Shown: positions 11,818-23,125 of the stretch, one piece after another
Layout of the letters: the number at the start of each line of letters is the position of its first letter
Position numbering within the stretch: position 1 is the first letter of the stretch
Assembly: GCF_000001735.4 (NCBI RefSeq)
Contig: NC_003074.8
Coordinates: 13,330,101-13,394,100, forward strand
Source: Arabidopsis thaliana
Taxonomy: Eukaryota; Streptophyta; Magnoliopsida; Brassicales; Brassicaceae
DNA length: 64,000 nucleotides
Reading direction: 5' to 3'
Program-made: the position numbers and the translations under genes
Notes under the pieces: model-generated
The model's database searches: none
Told to the model about the DNA's origin: nothing
What the model saw: the letters and a program-made list of their open reading frames with translations, nothing else

Positions 11818-12770
11818 GAGGTAGAAGAAAAGGTATGTGTTTTTACAAGGGATTTTAAAAGCTTATAAATCGTGTTTTAAAGATTTTTAGCCGTTTTTAA
11901 AAGATCGGCAGTGTTAGATATGTATTTACAAGGGATTTTAAAGACTTCTTAATGGGGTTTTAAAGATTTAAAGTCGTTAATAATGATTTTACAAGAATTT
12001 TTAAAAGGGCTTTAAAAACGTTAATAATGATTTTACAATGATTTTTAAAACGATTAGTACCTGAGCAGTAGGGTCAGAATGAGAAACAAAAGGATTTGAA
12101 GTAGTCTCAGCCTGTAATAAGCACAATCACTGACTTAATAATGATTTTACAAGGATTTTTAAAATTATAACACAAGAAGGTTATTGAAAAACCTGCTCAA
12201 CTGTCACAGAAATTTGCTCTACAGTCAAGCATAACTGAAGCAATCGTTTTATAAGCATAGAATAATTTAAAAGGGATTTTAAAAGCTTTGAAAACTGGTT
12301 AACATGGTTTACAAATCGTTTTAAAGCGTAAGTAAGTGGCATAGAATAATTTACAAGGGATTTTAAAAGCTTTGAAAAGTGGTTAACATGGTTTACAAAT
12401 CGTTTTAAAGCGTAAGTAAGTGGCATAGAATTATTTACAAGAGATTTTAAAAGCTTTGAAAAGTGGTTAACATGGTTTACAAATTGTGTTAAAGCGTAAG
12501 TAAGTGGCATAGAATTATTTACAAGGGATTTTAAAAGCTTTGAAAAGTGGTTAACATGGTTTCAAATCGTTTTAAAGCGTAAGTAAGTGGCATAGAATTA
12601 TTTACAGGGGATTTTAAAAGCTTTAAAAAGTGGTTAACATGGTTTACAAATCGTTTTAAAGCGTAAGTAAGTGGCAAAGAATAATTTACAAGGGATTTTA
12701 AAAGCTTTGAAAAGTGGTTAACATGGTTTACAAATCGTTTTAAAGCGTAAGTAAGTGACATAGATCTATC
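11457..12770. repeat. 3' motif arrays of element 1
   Basis: Introns and 3' flank of the second DUF1985 gene carry two near-identical blocks (about 11,457-11,640 and 11,833-11,990), beginning with the splice-donor sequence of the glutamate-rich exon. An array of about six units of 78-80 bp follows (12,250-12,765), of the form 'tttacaagggattttaaaag' then 'catggtttacaaatcgtttt'. Two open frames on the minus strand (12,181-12,510 and 12,531-12,761) are only the translated repeat. Confidence 0.9.
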
Positions 12771-13089
12771 ACGAAAAGCATATGTAAAGAGGTAAACACT
12801 AAATCAGAACCAAAATCTATCACGAAACAGTATAACGAATTCACATAAGCAAATCTATCACGAAACAGTATAATGAGTTCAAAAGGTATTAACGAATTTA
12901 CAAGGATTTTAGAAACAAATTCAATCATCAAATCTCAAACAAAATTCAAATTCGAAGCTGAAGCAAATGTCAAACTGTCGATTGAATCAGGATTCAAATA
13001 ACGAATTCACATAAGCAACAACAAAAATCGAATAAACCAATTCGAAATCTGACATTTAAGCTAACATTACAAATTCAAACCTGGGAAAC

Positions 13090-13360
13090 ACAAGAGATTC
13101 AACGGCGACACACTTCACTACTTCCGACGGCGACACACTTCACTACTTCCGACGACGAAAATGGGATTCAACGGCGAGAAACTTCACAATTTCCGATGGA
13201 GGAATAACAGAAAGAGATTCGACGGCGACAAACTTCACTATTTCCGACGGCGAAGATGGGATTCGATGGCGACAAACTTCACTATTTCCGACGGCATGGG
13301 ATTCAACGGCGACAAACTGCACAATTTCCGATGGAGGAAGAAGAGAGAGAAAGAAAATGA
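13090..13360. repeat. Subterminal tandem repeats, right end of element 1
   Basis: Five to six units of about 40-48 bp of the form 'gggattcaacggcgacaaac' followed by 'ttcactatttccgacgg'. They mirror the GC-richer repeats at the left end (both include 'cgacg' and 'ttc' rich cores), as expected of paired MULE subterminal regions. Confidence 0.8.
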
Positions 13361-13490
13361 ATTAGGTCAGAAGTGTGTTTAGCTCAGTAAGGGTAATTTG
13401 GGGATAAAAGTATTAGAAAGGGTATAAATGAAAATGGGAAAAAAGGTAGAGTTGAAAAAGAACATTGAAAAAAGGGCATTAGAGTGAATT

Positions 13491-13680
13491 ATTCTTATTT
13501 ATGTGACTAAAATCTCAAATTGTTTATGTTTATGAATTTTATTTTGTTTCGAAAATAGAGGAAGTGTTTTGTTTTCTTTGTCAACCAAATTCAGATTGAA
13601 ATATAAACAGATGCTCTGTTCGGCATTTATTCTAAAGAAATTTTCACAGAAGTGGACGAAAAAAGATTTGCTCTCACCGT
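13491..13680. other. Spacer between two MULEs
   Basis: About 190 bp of AT-rich sequence between the right end of element 1 and the left terminus of element 2. Nothing is recognised in it; the true boundaries of either element could lie within it. Confidence 0.5.
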
Positions 13681-13720
13681 TTGTCAAAGTGAGAACTGGT
13701 TTTCACGTTTTGTCTTTTCA
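13681..13720 (+). repeat. Left terminal inverted repeat, element 2
   Basis: Matches the complement of 26,278-26,317 over about 40 bp, with the landmarks TTGTCAAAGT, TGGTTTTCAC and TTTGTCTTTTC in the same order and nearly the same spacing. Identity is about 75-80% by eye. Confidence 0.65.
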
Positions 13721-14139
13721 TTCAATTTCGGACCAAATTACCCTGGGAAAACTTAATAATGGCACAAACCAAACCGTGCAGCAGTTCGTATCGGTTAAGT
13801 TGACGGCATAAACCAAACCCTACAGCAGTTGGTTTCGGTTTAGTTGATGCGTTTTGAAAAAGACAAAAAAAAAAAAAAAACTGAAACGAAGAAACCCGAG
13901 AAAACGAAAAAGAGAAGAGAGTAACGGAGAGATTTGAGAGAGAATCAGAAAGCGAAACGAAATTCAGTATCCCTTGCTTCAAAATTCGACATAACTTCGA
14001 ATTGTTGGGTAGTTGAATTGAGCCACTGAACTCCCACATCCGGGGAAGTGAAAGTTACTGTTTTTCCCGGCGAAGCCAAGAGAAAGTTATTGTTTATTCC
14101 GGCGAAATTTGAACCTCCGGCGAGATAGCATCTTTAGAT

Positions 14140-17100
14140 ATGGCTGGGAATAAAGCTAACGACGAAGTCCCGAGGAAGCAGCATGGTCAAGGGAAGGAGA
14201 AGCGGGTATTAAGAGTTTCCCCGCAGAGAAAACGCTCTGCGACAAAGGCAACGGAGGAACTGGCTTAGAATCTCTAATTTACCGTTTGTTGTCTTTGGGT
14301 GTATCAGAATTGTAAAGCTTGTTTGATTAAAGGGTTAGAATTTGTCGGAATTTAGCATATCTTTAGGATGAATAATTGAGAAGTAGAATTGGAAATCTCT
14401 GTTTCCGCCAAAAATATGATTTTGAGTTATAATCTGGAAAATGTCTGTGTACGTACACTACTTCGGTTTGCTTAATAGTATATGACTTTTAATTGCAGGT
14501 AGTCCAAGTGTTGCTCCGACTGAAGATCTTACAGTTGAAGAGTTACCACCAAGACTCTTTGCTCTAGACCGGTACCCTTCCGAGACGAAGATGAACGCGT
14601 ACTCTAAACCGGAGTACAATTCTGACATAGCAAATGTACTAAAGGGGAAACCAGAGATGCAGTTTCTTCTAGATTCTCCATTTGGGGAACTTTTTAAAAT
14701 ACCCAAAAACAAGGCATCTTTCAATGCTAAGCTTGTCCTTGGACTAATATGCCGTCAGTTAGTGACAAAGAAGGTGAACGAGATGTGGATTGTATTCGGC
14801 GGTCATCCAATCAGATTTGGATTAAGAGAATTTAGTATCCTAACTGGGCTGGAATGTGGGAAGTATCTCAAGAAGAAAGACGTTGATGATGTTATCAGTG
14901 TGAAACCTGAGTGTGAGAGTGTTTGGAAGACTCTGTTTGATAAGAGGTTTGGGGACACGGTTCCAACAATTGCTGATTTGGTGAGCTGGCTGCAGGAGGA
15001 GGAAAGCATGGAGGGGTGGAAGCAACTGGCACTATCTCTTATTATTTTGGTTGACGGTGTGGTAGCGGCCCACAGTAACCCCAACAGGCCTACTTCGAAG
15101 ACTGTCGAGATGACTAAGAACCTGGAGTTCTTCTGCAAATACCCATGGGGAAGGGTGTCCTTTACCCGTACTTTGGGGAGGATAGCAAATTTCCAAACTC
15201 CTTACGATGCTCAACAACTAATAAGGGGTTTACTTGTAGGGTCTTATGCAATCCATGGCTTCCCATTAGCTCTCCAGCTTTTAGCTTTCGAAACAATCCC
15301 ATCAATTGCTAAGCTAGGACCTGATGATGTACCTAACAGGACATTTGCTGAGAGGTCTATCCATCGTCTTGCCTCTCTGCGAGCAATCCGGACATCTCGC
15401 ATTTTGGAGTGTGAGGCTGCTGATGAGGTGTGTTAAATTGTGTATGTACGTACATAATAAGTAAATGTACATTATCTATGGTTAACATACTTATTTGTGT
15501 ACGTTGAGGTCAACTATATTGTGAAACCAGCTGATAATGTTTGTCCTCCATCTCTTTCATGGGATGATGAAGTTGATGATCCAAGGGTTGATTACATTGA
15601 GGCACTGTTGATAGATGGGCACCAGTGGCAGGAGGATGAATGGGTTGGAGGCTATGCTAGAGTACCAAAGCAGTTGCGCCCACCACAACTAGAAGAGACA
15701 GGTAAGTATAAGTATAAAGGTTGTTTACAAAATTTTTTGGTATTGCACCCAGAAGAAAACCAATTAATAGCAGCAACTGGTCTATTGTAGATGTTAAGAG
15801 GAAACGAAATGCACCGGGCCCGAGCCCTAAAGAACCTGCTATGAAAAAACAGAAATCTAAAATGGACTGTGATAAAGAAGAGAATGCTGAGGATTGTTTT
15901 GGAGAGCCTGTGCCTGAGAGGTTTATTGTTGAAATGAGGAGGTCTTTCAAGGAGCTGGAAGACCAAATGTATCAAATGCATGAAGATATGAAAGACTTTG
16001 TCCGTGACCAGATACGTGCTGCCCTTGATCCAAAAGGCAAAAGGCCAGAACAAACCATACCTTCCCATGATTCGCGGGAACCACCTACTTCTATGGATAA
16101 GGCACCGGTTACTACGAAGAAGCCATCGAGAAGGATGTCTACAAAAGGAAGCACTGGAACGAGAAAGTCTTCAAGGCTGACTCGTGTATCTCATGATGTG
16201 GACACTCCTGCACTTTCTGTTGGCTGTAATTCCAAAGAGGAAGATTTGGATGTCCCTGGAGTACATACCACTGCTGTCGGCGGAAGAAGAAAACCTTCAA
16301 AGCCGAAGAAAAATGTTTCTTTTGCTGTTGACACTACTGAGCTACCTGATTCCAATAAGGAAGATATGCAAGGATTCATTGATGAACAGGTAAGTCATGT
16401 ACGTACATTGCTAAATATTTTATAATCCATATGTATAACTGTACTGTCTGCTTCGATACAGTATGGCGCTAATAATGAAAGTGATTTTACTGCAAATGAT
16501 GGATTGGATTCTTCGGCCGCTGAAGAAGAGATATTAGACACTGGATTTTTAATAGTTCCTTATGCTGGATCCACACAATCCCATCTGGTATGTCGTCTAC
16601 TAATACTCTTAACAATCTGTTTAAATGGTGTACGTACATATTCGCTTAAGAAGTTAGTTAAACTATGTTTCAGGATAGAGGAAATATTGTTGTTGGTAAG
16701 AGTGTCTTCTTAGGTTCAATGTCTGGGACTGTCTATGTTACATAGGAAGAGAGGCCTGTGGAAGAAGCTACTGTTGACACCGAGATGGAAGAAGTTCCAT
16801 CTAATGTGTCTGCAAGAGTTTCAGATGTAGATCTTCTGGTAATCGTTATATACAGATTTCCATGACTATATTCATATATATTACATTAATTTCTCCACTT
16901 ATCTAACGCTTAACTCTATGGTAGCCTATGTTTCAGGATAATGGACCAAAGGATGTTGCTGAACCTGGCTTAGTTGGTACCCATACAGGGGCCGATGAAA
17001 TAGCTGATGCTGACATAGAGATGGTAGACAATCCATCAGGTTTACCTTCAACATCTGCATAGGTATGTGTTAGTCACTTGTTCTTTTTCCATATGTGTAC

Positions 17101-18566
17101 GCCCATAAGACTTTGCAAATTATTTTTGTTTCAGGAAGAAGCAAGAGATGCCAGTGCATCGACTGAAGCTAATGGCAGCGAGTCAGAAGAAACTTATGAG
17201 CCTTCTGATGGAGATACAGCTCACGTACCTGGCACAAGTGTACGTACATTTTTGTCACTATGTTCTGTGTACATATATATTGTTTCATACATTACTAAAA
17301 AATTTCTTTCCGATGATAAATTCTACAGGTTGAGGCGGCAGGAGAATCCAAATTAGTGACAGGGATGGAAGTTGAAATACCTGAGAAGACCCACAGTGAT
17401 CCCCCCTCACCATTTCAAGTAGTTAACAATGTAAGCTAACTCTTGCAACAAATAAAATGTACTATTTACTGTTCAAATGTATAAAATTTATATTATGCAG
17501 GTCATACGGGAGTTAGATACCAAAGCCGTTGGTGATTTGGCTGCAGCTACTAATGTGGAGGTAACAATTTGTGTGTTTCAATTCCTATTTTCGGAATAGC
17601 ATGCATAGGATTATATGTGTACATTATATAGACTTGTGTACGTTAACTTGCACAGGTAGTCATGGAAGAGCCGGGTATTGTCGAGGGGTCTGTAGGAACT
17701 GAGGATCCTAACCCAGGGTCAGATGAAGCAGACAAGACCGATATTCCTAAAAATAATGTATGTACCTATTTTAAACATAGAAAAACGTATGAAACTGTTG
17801 TTGACAATCATATTTGTTAACAGGATGAATCAGACAATGCTGCTGTTGTCGAAGCAAAAGAAGAAAAAAAATCGATTATTTTTTAAGGCAACTTGTTTAT
17901 GAACAGGATGATGCCCATCCTCATGGTTTTAAGGCAAAAACAGTCTTGGTGCCTGATGTACCAACTCAACAGATAGAGGTTGTTATCAGGGCTGGAAATG
18001 TCTCATACAACCCCCTGGACATGGTTGACCCTTCAAAAGTAGAGGAATTCAGCAATATCATTAAAGGACCCTCTGTGTAAGTACATTATATTAAAATGGA
18101 TTATTTAATATCTCAATCATCATTTTTCCAAGTCTTAAGGTTGTTATCAAATATTTTTCTGGATTTACAGGATTCACACTCTTTTCGGGTTTCGCAAAGT
18201 GCCCAACGAGTTTTTTGCGAACCTTCTAACACCTGGTGAATGGGTCGAAAGTTCGGTACGTTGCATTTATATACGTACATTCCTTGTTAGAAATTGTACA
18301 TAGATGATTAAATTTTTCGTGGAAGTGTACGTACACTGATATATATTTTTTGAACATTTCAGCATTTAGAAATGATGGCAATGTTGATGTGGCACAAGAA
18401 CGGGGAACAGATGATAGCAAACAGATGTATTGTATTGGACATGATGCTGACGCATCTACTTACCAAGCGGGTGGGCGACTTCAAGAAGTGTATTAATAAG
18501 AACGGGTTCAAATGGATATTAAAATCTAAGCGTCCACAACTACGTACACGTGCATCTACCAAATAA
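14140..18566 (+). pseudogene. DUF1985 gene with truncated Ulp1-like domain
   Basis: About 16 exons. ATG 14140 opens a short basic first exon. The large second exon (14,499-15,427) encodes DUF1985 (WIVFGGHPIRFGLREFSILTG and PWGRVSFTRTLGRI). Later exons: 15,509-15,701, 15,791-16,389 (basic, coiled-coil-like), 16,462-16,587, 16,674-16,695, 16,746-16,838, 16,937-17,062, 17,135-17,239, 17,329-17,430, 17,501-17,560, 17,656-17,757, 17,824 on, about 17,909-18,078, 18,171-18,255 and 18,363-18,566. The last exons match only the start of a Ulp1-like domain (LLTPGEWVESS, then LEMMAMLMWHKNG); the His, Asp and Cys parts are absent. TAG at 17,060-17,062 ends one exon, TAA follows 17,880, and the exon 1 donor is unclear. 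Introns hold many GTACGTACA motifs. Confidence 0.7.
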
Positions 18567-18599
18567 TACTTAAAGGTTTTTAGTTTGTCTCGGAAAACT

Positions 18600-18890
18600 A
18601 GATATGGACGTACACTAGCATGAGATATCAACTCTAACGTACACTAAAAAATAACACATGCAAACATATGAGGTCTTTGGTTTGTCTCATAAATGGTGAT
18701 ATTTATGAATGGACGTACACTGATAGTACACTACAGCGTACACTGTTTGTTGGGTAAATGTAGAAATGTAAATGTGGACGTACACTAAAACGTACACTAC
18801 AACGTACACTGTTTGTTGGGCAAATGTAGAAATGTAAATGTGGACGTACACTAAAACGCACACTAAAACGTACACGTCTAGTTTTAAGCT
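18600..18890. repeat. 66-bp tandem repeats rich in CGTACACT
   Basis: Two full units and a partial one of about 66 bp: 'gtttgttgggcaaatgtaga', then 'aatgtaaatgtggacgtaca', then a series of 'cgtacacta' copies. The array sits directly downstream of the DUF1985 gene and upstream of the F-box-like genes, and is the densest cluster of the element 2 motif. Confidence 0.85.
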
Positions 18891-19087
18891 GTTATTAAAA
18901 AGAGGTTGCTCATAACAACAATAACAAATTATATATGGAATACTATTACGTTGATTTGACAATATGAATACACAACATCACTTAATACCTTTGCAATAAA
19001 TACAACCATAACTTACCCAACCATATCTTCAATGATGCTTATTTAAGTGTTGGAATTTCATTTTGTTGAAACACCTTACTCCTAAAT

Positions 19088-19780
19088 ATGACAAACCCAA
19101 ATATTCCTGATGATTTGCTTGCGAAGATAGCCAAGAAAATGGCTGACAAATGTTGGTGGTACCTCGGACCTATGTTGAAATCCGGTCCTCGTGGAAGAGA
19201 CATTGTCTACCGTCCGGATGTCCTCAAAGATGCAAACATTTTCAGCATGTGCGACGATCCCGATGACTTCTACGCGGCAGGCCACGATCCTAATGACATC
19301 AACTCCGAAGGTCGCTATAGACCCTTCTTCAAACGGTGCTTACAAGCTGGTAACCCCACGGCTATTTACCATGAAGGACTGCGTCTCGTTACACATGAGT
19401 CTGACATTCAGGGAGCTATCCTACACTTAGAGCGAATAGCCCCAAGGAACGCCGCTGCAACCCTTGCATGCGCAATTCTTTACATATGTGCTGGTAATGC
19501 TCACATGGGTGGTGTCTACCTTTGGCTCTTCGGAAGCAACCATTATGCTTTGGAATTGGAGGAGGCACGTGACATTTGTGAGGAGGTGCTAGAAGATATA
19601 AAGAAATATGGTAATACTTTAAAATACACATACGCTAACAGTTTTTCGTACCCGGAATGTGGTGACGTAAGCACTCCTGAGTGCGCGGAGATGTGTTACA
19701 TGAGATCGAGACTCTTCAATAATCTTTGCAACCAATGTTACATCTGGTTGTGTGCTAAACGGATTAGCCAGATCCTGTAG
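19088..19780 (+). CDS. F-box-like / Sel1-like protein (At2g35280-type, tentative)
   Basis: Intact single-exon frame of 230 codons, ATG 19088 to TAG 19780. The N-terminus (residues 3-50) is F-box-like: IPDDLLAKIAKKMADK, then a PMLKSG block. The middle (about 80-150) is an alpha-helical, Sel1/TPR-like stretch containing 'FFKRCLQAGNPTAIYHEGLR' and an Ala-rich helix. The C-terminus has several Cys (CGDVSTPECAEMCY, CNQCY). This order resembles the Arabidopsis F-box family around At2g35280, whose members would bind SKP1 in ubiquitin ligases; that match is from memory. It has a related neighbour at 20.6 kb. It lies between the two ends of a VANDAL-like element and so is either cargo or an element gene. 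Function in the element is unknown. Confidence 0.6.
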   Translation: MTNPNIPDDLLAKIAKKMADKCWWYLGPMLKSGPRGRDIVYRPDVLKDANIFSMCDDPDDFYAAGHDPNDINSEGRYRPFFKRCLQAGNPTAIYHEGLRLVTHESDIQGAILHLERIAPRNAAATLACAILYICAGNAHMGGVYLWLFGSNHYALELEEARDICEEVLEDIKKYGNTLKYTYANSFSYPECGDVSTPECAEMCYMRSRLFNNLCNQCYIWLCAKRISQIL

Positions 19781-20583
19781 AGCTCACATTCGCCACGATC
19801 CTGTCATATTTATAAGCTTTCCATGCAACAATATGTGAGCTTTTTACGTTGATTATCAGTAATGGAAGTTTGTTTTTAATAATTACCACTTTGTAATTGA
19901 TTCAAACATACTAGCTCAAACTACTCTAATATGAGACATCATTAACACAAAATAATAATAAAATAATAAAATATCTACGTACACGATATATGATAATGTA
20001 CACGTGGCATAGTTTAATTCCAACTATAAAAATTACATACTGAGCGACGATATAGTTTGTAAATGAAGACGAAAGGAAATTTGATTTGACGTCGTATAAC
20101 CCATATCTAGAAGATTTCGCTCCATATTAATTACTCGCTGTCAAATACACTCTAGAAGTGACCTCCATCACACTCTCATTAATATCTCTATTAGACGTAC
20201 ACGGTTCCCGAGCAACGTACTCAATTGATTTGGCAGATAAAATAAGTAAGTTAATGTTTATTTGAAAAGATTGTTAGTAAATGCGTTGACCCCTAATATA
20301 GCACTATACATGAAGCCATATTGTTCCACTTATATGCAATACAAACAGACGTCAACTCAATCTTCTGTCAGAAAACGTAATGAGTATTTTATAGACGTAC
20401 ACGGCGCGATTATGAGAGGTACACAGTAGTTTGTTTAAATTAAAAGTTACTAATATGATGCACTAAATATACATCCACGTCACCCACCCACTTACATTGA
20501 TGATTATTCTCCTCTTTAAAACTCATGTCAAACACACTTAGTTGAATACACGAATCCGTCTAAACCTCCTCGTTTGAAAAACA
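19781..20583. other. Intergenic, with motif copies
   Basis: AT-rich spacer between two related F-box-like genes. It holds several partial GTACAC/CGTACAC motifs (about 19,977-20,005, 20,195-20,218 and 20,395-20,425) and the probable promoter of the downstream gene. No further gene seen. Confidence 0.5.
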
Positions 20584-21102
20584 ATGCCTTTCCTACCTCC
20601 GCTAACCCCTCCAAACGAGTTGTACCTAGGAATCCAATTGCCAAACCCCATAAGCATACTTGTCAACTACCTCCCCGTCAGCCAGACTCCCATAGAGACG
20701 CTAAGGAACTTAGTCTACAGTTGTGACATCAACACCCTTGCAATCGATGAATTCATGACGTGGCCGTCGTTACTCCAACCGGAGTCTACCTTCCAGCCAT
20801 ACTTCGAGCTGCTTGTAGAACGTGGATCCATCCCGGCGGTTTACCTTGAAGGTGTTCGCCAAGCGAGCAACTTCGTGACAGTAGCTCAGGGCCTTTCAGT
20901 CATGACAACGGTCGCTTTATCTGATCCCTTTGCTTGCTTCGCAACCGGTTTGTTCCTTACGTGTACCGGTAATCACTTGGATTTCCTCCCGATCAGCGAA
21001 AAGTTCTGGGAAATGACACCCACCCTTGAAGCTGGCCACGCGGTTGCAGAGATGGTGATGTATCACATCAGCCAGCTTCACACTGAAAATGCTTGCCGCT
21101 AG
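20584..21102 (+). CDS. Second F-box-like / Sel1-like protein, possibly shortened
   Basis: 172 codons, ATG 20584 to TAG 21100-21102. It is related to the gene at 19,088. The block 'YFELLVERGSIPAVYLEGVR' (about residues 80-99) parallels 'FFKRCLQAGNPTAIYHEGLR', followed by the same kind of Ala-rich helix with FATGLFLTCTGN against LACAILYICAGN. The N-terminus is proline-rich and lacks an obvious F-box. Reading on past the TAG in the same frame gives about 35 more codons with a Cys/His-rich pattern like the family C-terminus, so the stop may be a nonsense change. Function unknown. Confidence 0.55.
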   Translation: MPFLPPLTPPNELYLGIQLPNPISILVNYLPVSQTPIETLRNLVYSCDINTLAIDEFMTWPSLLQPESTFQPYFELLVERGSIPAVYLEGVRQASNFVTVAQGLSVMTTVALSDPFACFATGLFLTCTGNHLDFLPISEKFWEMTPTLEAGHAVAEMVMYHISQLHTENACR

Positions 21103-21807
21103 GAAAGGTCTTGGAGGTTTGTCCACCCGCCGAGTTGCGTAGGGCAATGCACGTTCCATCATGGCTGCAGGGTTTGTTTTTTCTACTGTTACGCCAGGGA
21201 GATTGCTATATTCTACTAGAAGCAAAGCTGCTAAGGTCTAAGCTACTCTACTCGGCTCTACTCTCAAGTCTTTTGGTATGACGGATGCACACATATTTTG
21301 CAACACATGTGCATGTTTCGTTGAAAAAATTATGTTTTTTGAATCGTTCCAGTTTATTTATCTTATGAATTTCCCTTTATGTAAACTGCCTGTCCTTTTT
21401 ATGTTTCTGGCTTTTGAATGAATTACCACTTTAAGTATTACTAGATGTCTTCGTGTACGTACACTATATAGTACATTAAACTTGGTTTATCGTACATTGG
21501 GAAATTGCGTACACAACATAAGTATAAATCTAATAGTTTTTGATGTTGAAGGCACCAAAACTAATATACGTACACGATAGCGTACACCAGAAACTATACG
21601 TACACTGCGAGAGGATTTGAACAATAAAACAAGGCACGTACATAAAACAAAAAATTAGGTTAACATTTAAACGGAAACAGGAAACACCAACGACTGAAAT
21701 GTAGTTTGGTTCTTATGGAAACAACAATAACAACTGGGAAAGAAAACTTAATTGAAATGTAGTCTTATATTATATTAAAACGGAGAATAATGGTTCATTC
21801 CCTCTAG
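21103..21807. other. Intergenic between convergent genes
   Basis: Three-prime region shared by the plus-strand F-box-like gene and the minus-strand RPA-like gene. It contains several motif copies (GTGTACGTACAC near 21,455; TACGTACAC near 21,570 and 21,595). No gene seen. Confidence 0.5.
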
Positions 21808-22566
21808 CTAAAAAACCACCATCGAGATATCCGCAACTTCTGGTCTGTCCGGATTGGCAACCACCTTTGAAATAGCACCATGGCTCTCAAGCTTCGGGTT
21901 AACCAGTTCGGTTAGACGCCAAAAGCTGAGTGCGACAACAAAATTTCCCTTACCCAAACTCTGAAAGTAACCATCCAAGTACTCCGCCTGTTGATTGCGG
22001 GCTTCGCAATCCAAGACTTCATTGCTACGTTAGAAATAAGGACAGTTAGCCTTTAGAGTGACATTGTAAATAAAACAAATGAAAAGACAGTTACTATCTA
22101 TCTTTTATCTTGAAACTCAGTTTGAGACCGTAATAGTCTGTAGTCAATGCGCCAACATCAACCAACGCTCCAACGACATCTAGATGATGGAGAAACAAAG
22201 ATAATAAACAAAAAATTCAAAAATGTAATAAATGAAGCATCGGAGTTATTCTTCCTCACCGACTAAAACGTTCTTGTAAGCAGATTTCTCCAAAATGTAG
22301 TCGAAGGGAGTGAAATCGAAATCTGGAACTGGTGGTGATCTCGGTGGGGCCTTAACGACGAAGGTCCGATCCATAAACAGTATGCCGTATTCATGCTTTG
22401 TTGCTCTGACTGAGTCAGTTGACTTACGAACCAAGAAAGAGGTGATTGTCTTCCACTCATTTTCAACGAATCGGTCTTCGTAAAACGGAGCAAGGCGATG
22501 ATCAATTCTGAGGACACAATTCTGAGACCATATGAAACCCCTCCATCTCACGGATAGCAAGAACAA
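21808..22566 (-). CDS. RPA-like OB-fold (DUF223) protein
   Basis: Start ATG 22566; exons about 22,566-22,253, 22,180-22,108 and 22,027-21,808 (stop TAG). The first exon has an OB-fold strand pattern (ENEWKTITSFLVRKSTDSV, HEYGILFMDRTFV). The second begins VVGALVDVGALTTDYYGLKL, typical of the second OB fold of plant RPA70-like/DUF223 proteins. The third has SLGKGNFVVALSFWRL and ends shortly after. At about 200 residues it covers only part of an RPA70 large subunit. RPA-like proteins bind single-stranded DNA, and in plants copies are carried by Helitrons and other elements. The donor of exon 2 reads as AGATAG and is not clearly canonical, so the gene may be damaged. Confidence 0.6.
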
Positions 22567-23125
22567 GCGAATCGAAAGACTAAATTTTTTTTTGTGAATG
22601 ATATAACTGCCGGCACAAGAAATGGGTTTAGAATGAGGATTGTGGATAAAATTAAGGAAGGGAGGAGACTTAAATAGAGGAAATCTGGAACGGCTACAGT
22701 TATTAATGCGGTTCCAACTACACTTGATTCAAACTTTTGGTAATAGCCTGGTAACCGTCATATAGGGTAATTATAACGTTGATTTGACAATAAACAGCAA
22801 CAGTTACGTCCTTTCCATTAAATACCAACACAACCACAATATACCCAACAATGTCTCCAACTCCGTTCATTTAAGAGGGGGAATAAGTTAGATTTTCAAA
22901 AAACTTATTTCAAATAACTCAAAATATTGAGCAACCACCTCTATGTACCCTTATTACATGAACTTTAACACGTACACAGACAAAAACGTACATAGTTATA
23001 CGAACGTAGAGTTTAAACGTACGTACACAACGTACATAGTTACAGGTGGATTATATATAAACTTACGTACACCGAGAAAACACAGAAGCGTACACTATAT
23101 TGGTCGGCTCAGAAACTTGTCACCA

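Larger units (their letters stand above)
3192..13490. mobile_element. MULE with two DUF1985 genes (element 1)
   Basis: The unit is about 10.3 kb. Its ends share related sequence in inverted orientation: a 'tgcccttt' terminal block and a 'ttacccttactga' block near 3295, with the complements near 13,395 and 13,475. Both ends then carry GC-richer tandem repeats inside the terminus. It holds a DUF1985/Ulp1-like gene (3668-8230), a second DUF1985 gene (9918-11817), and arrays of one motif, TTTACAANNGNTTTTAAA, in nearly all non-coding parts. No transposase was found, so it is probably non-autonomous. Known context: DUF1985-Ulp1 genes in Arabidopsis are carried by MULEs (Kaonashi type and VANDAL elements). 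The exact ends and a target-site duplication were not resolved. Confidence 0.65.

Noticed and set aside
12181..12761. Minus-strand ORFs with repeated 'MPLTYALKRFVNHVNHF'
   Set aside because: Translation of the element 1 motif array; stop-free only because the unit length is near a multiple of three in this frame.
12250..12765. CRISPR-like regular array
   Set aside because: Direct repeats are continuous and degenerate with no unique spacers, in a plant genome; it is an ordinary tandem array.
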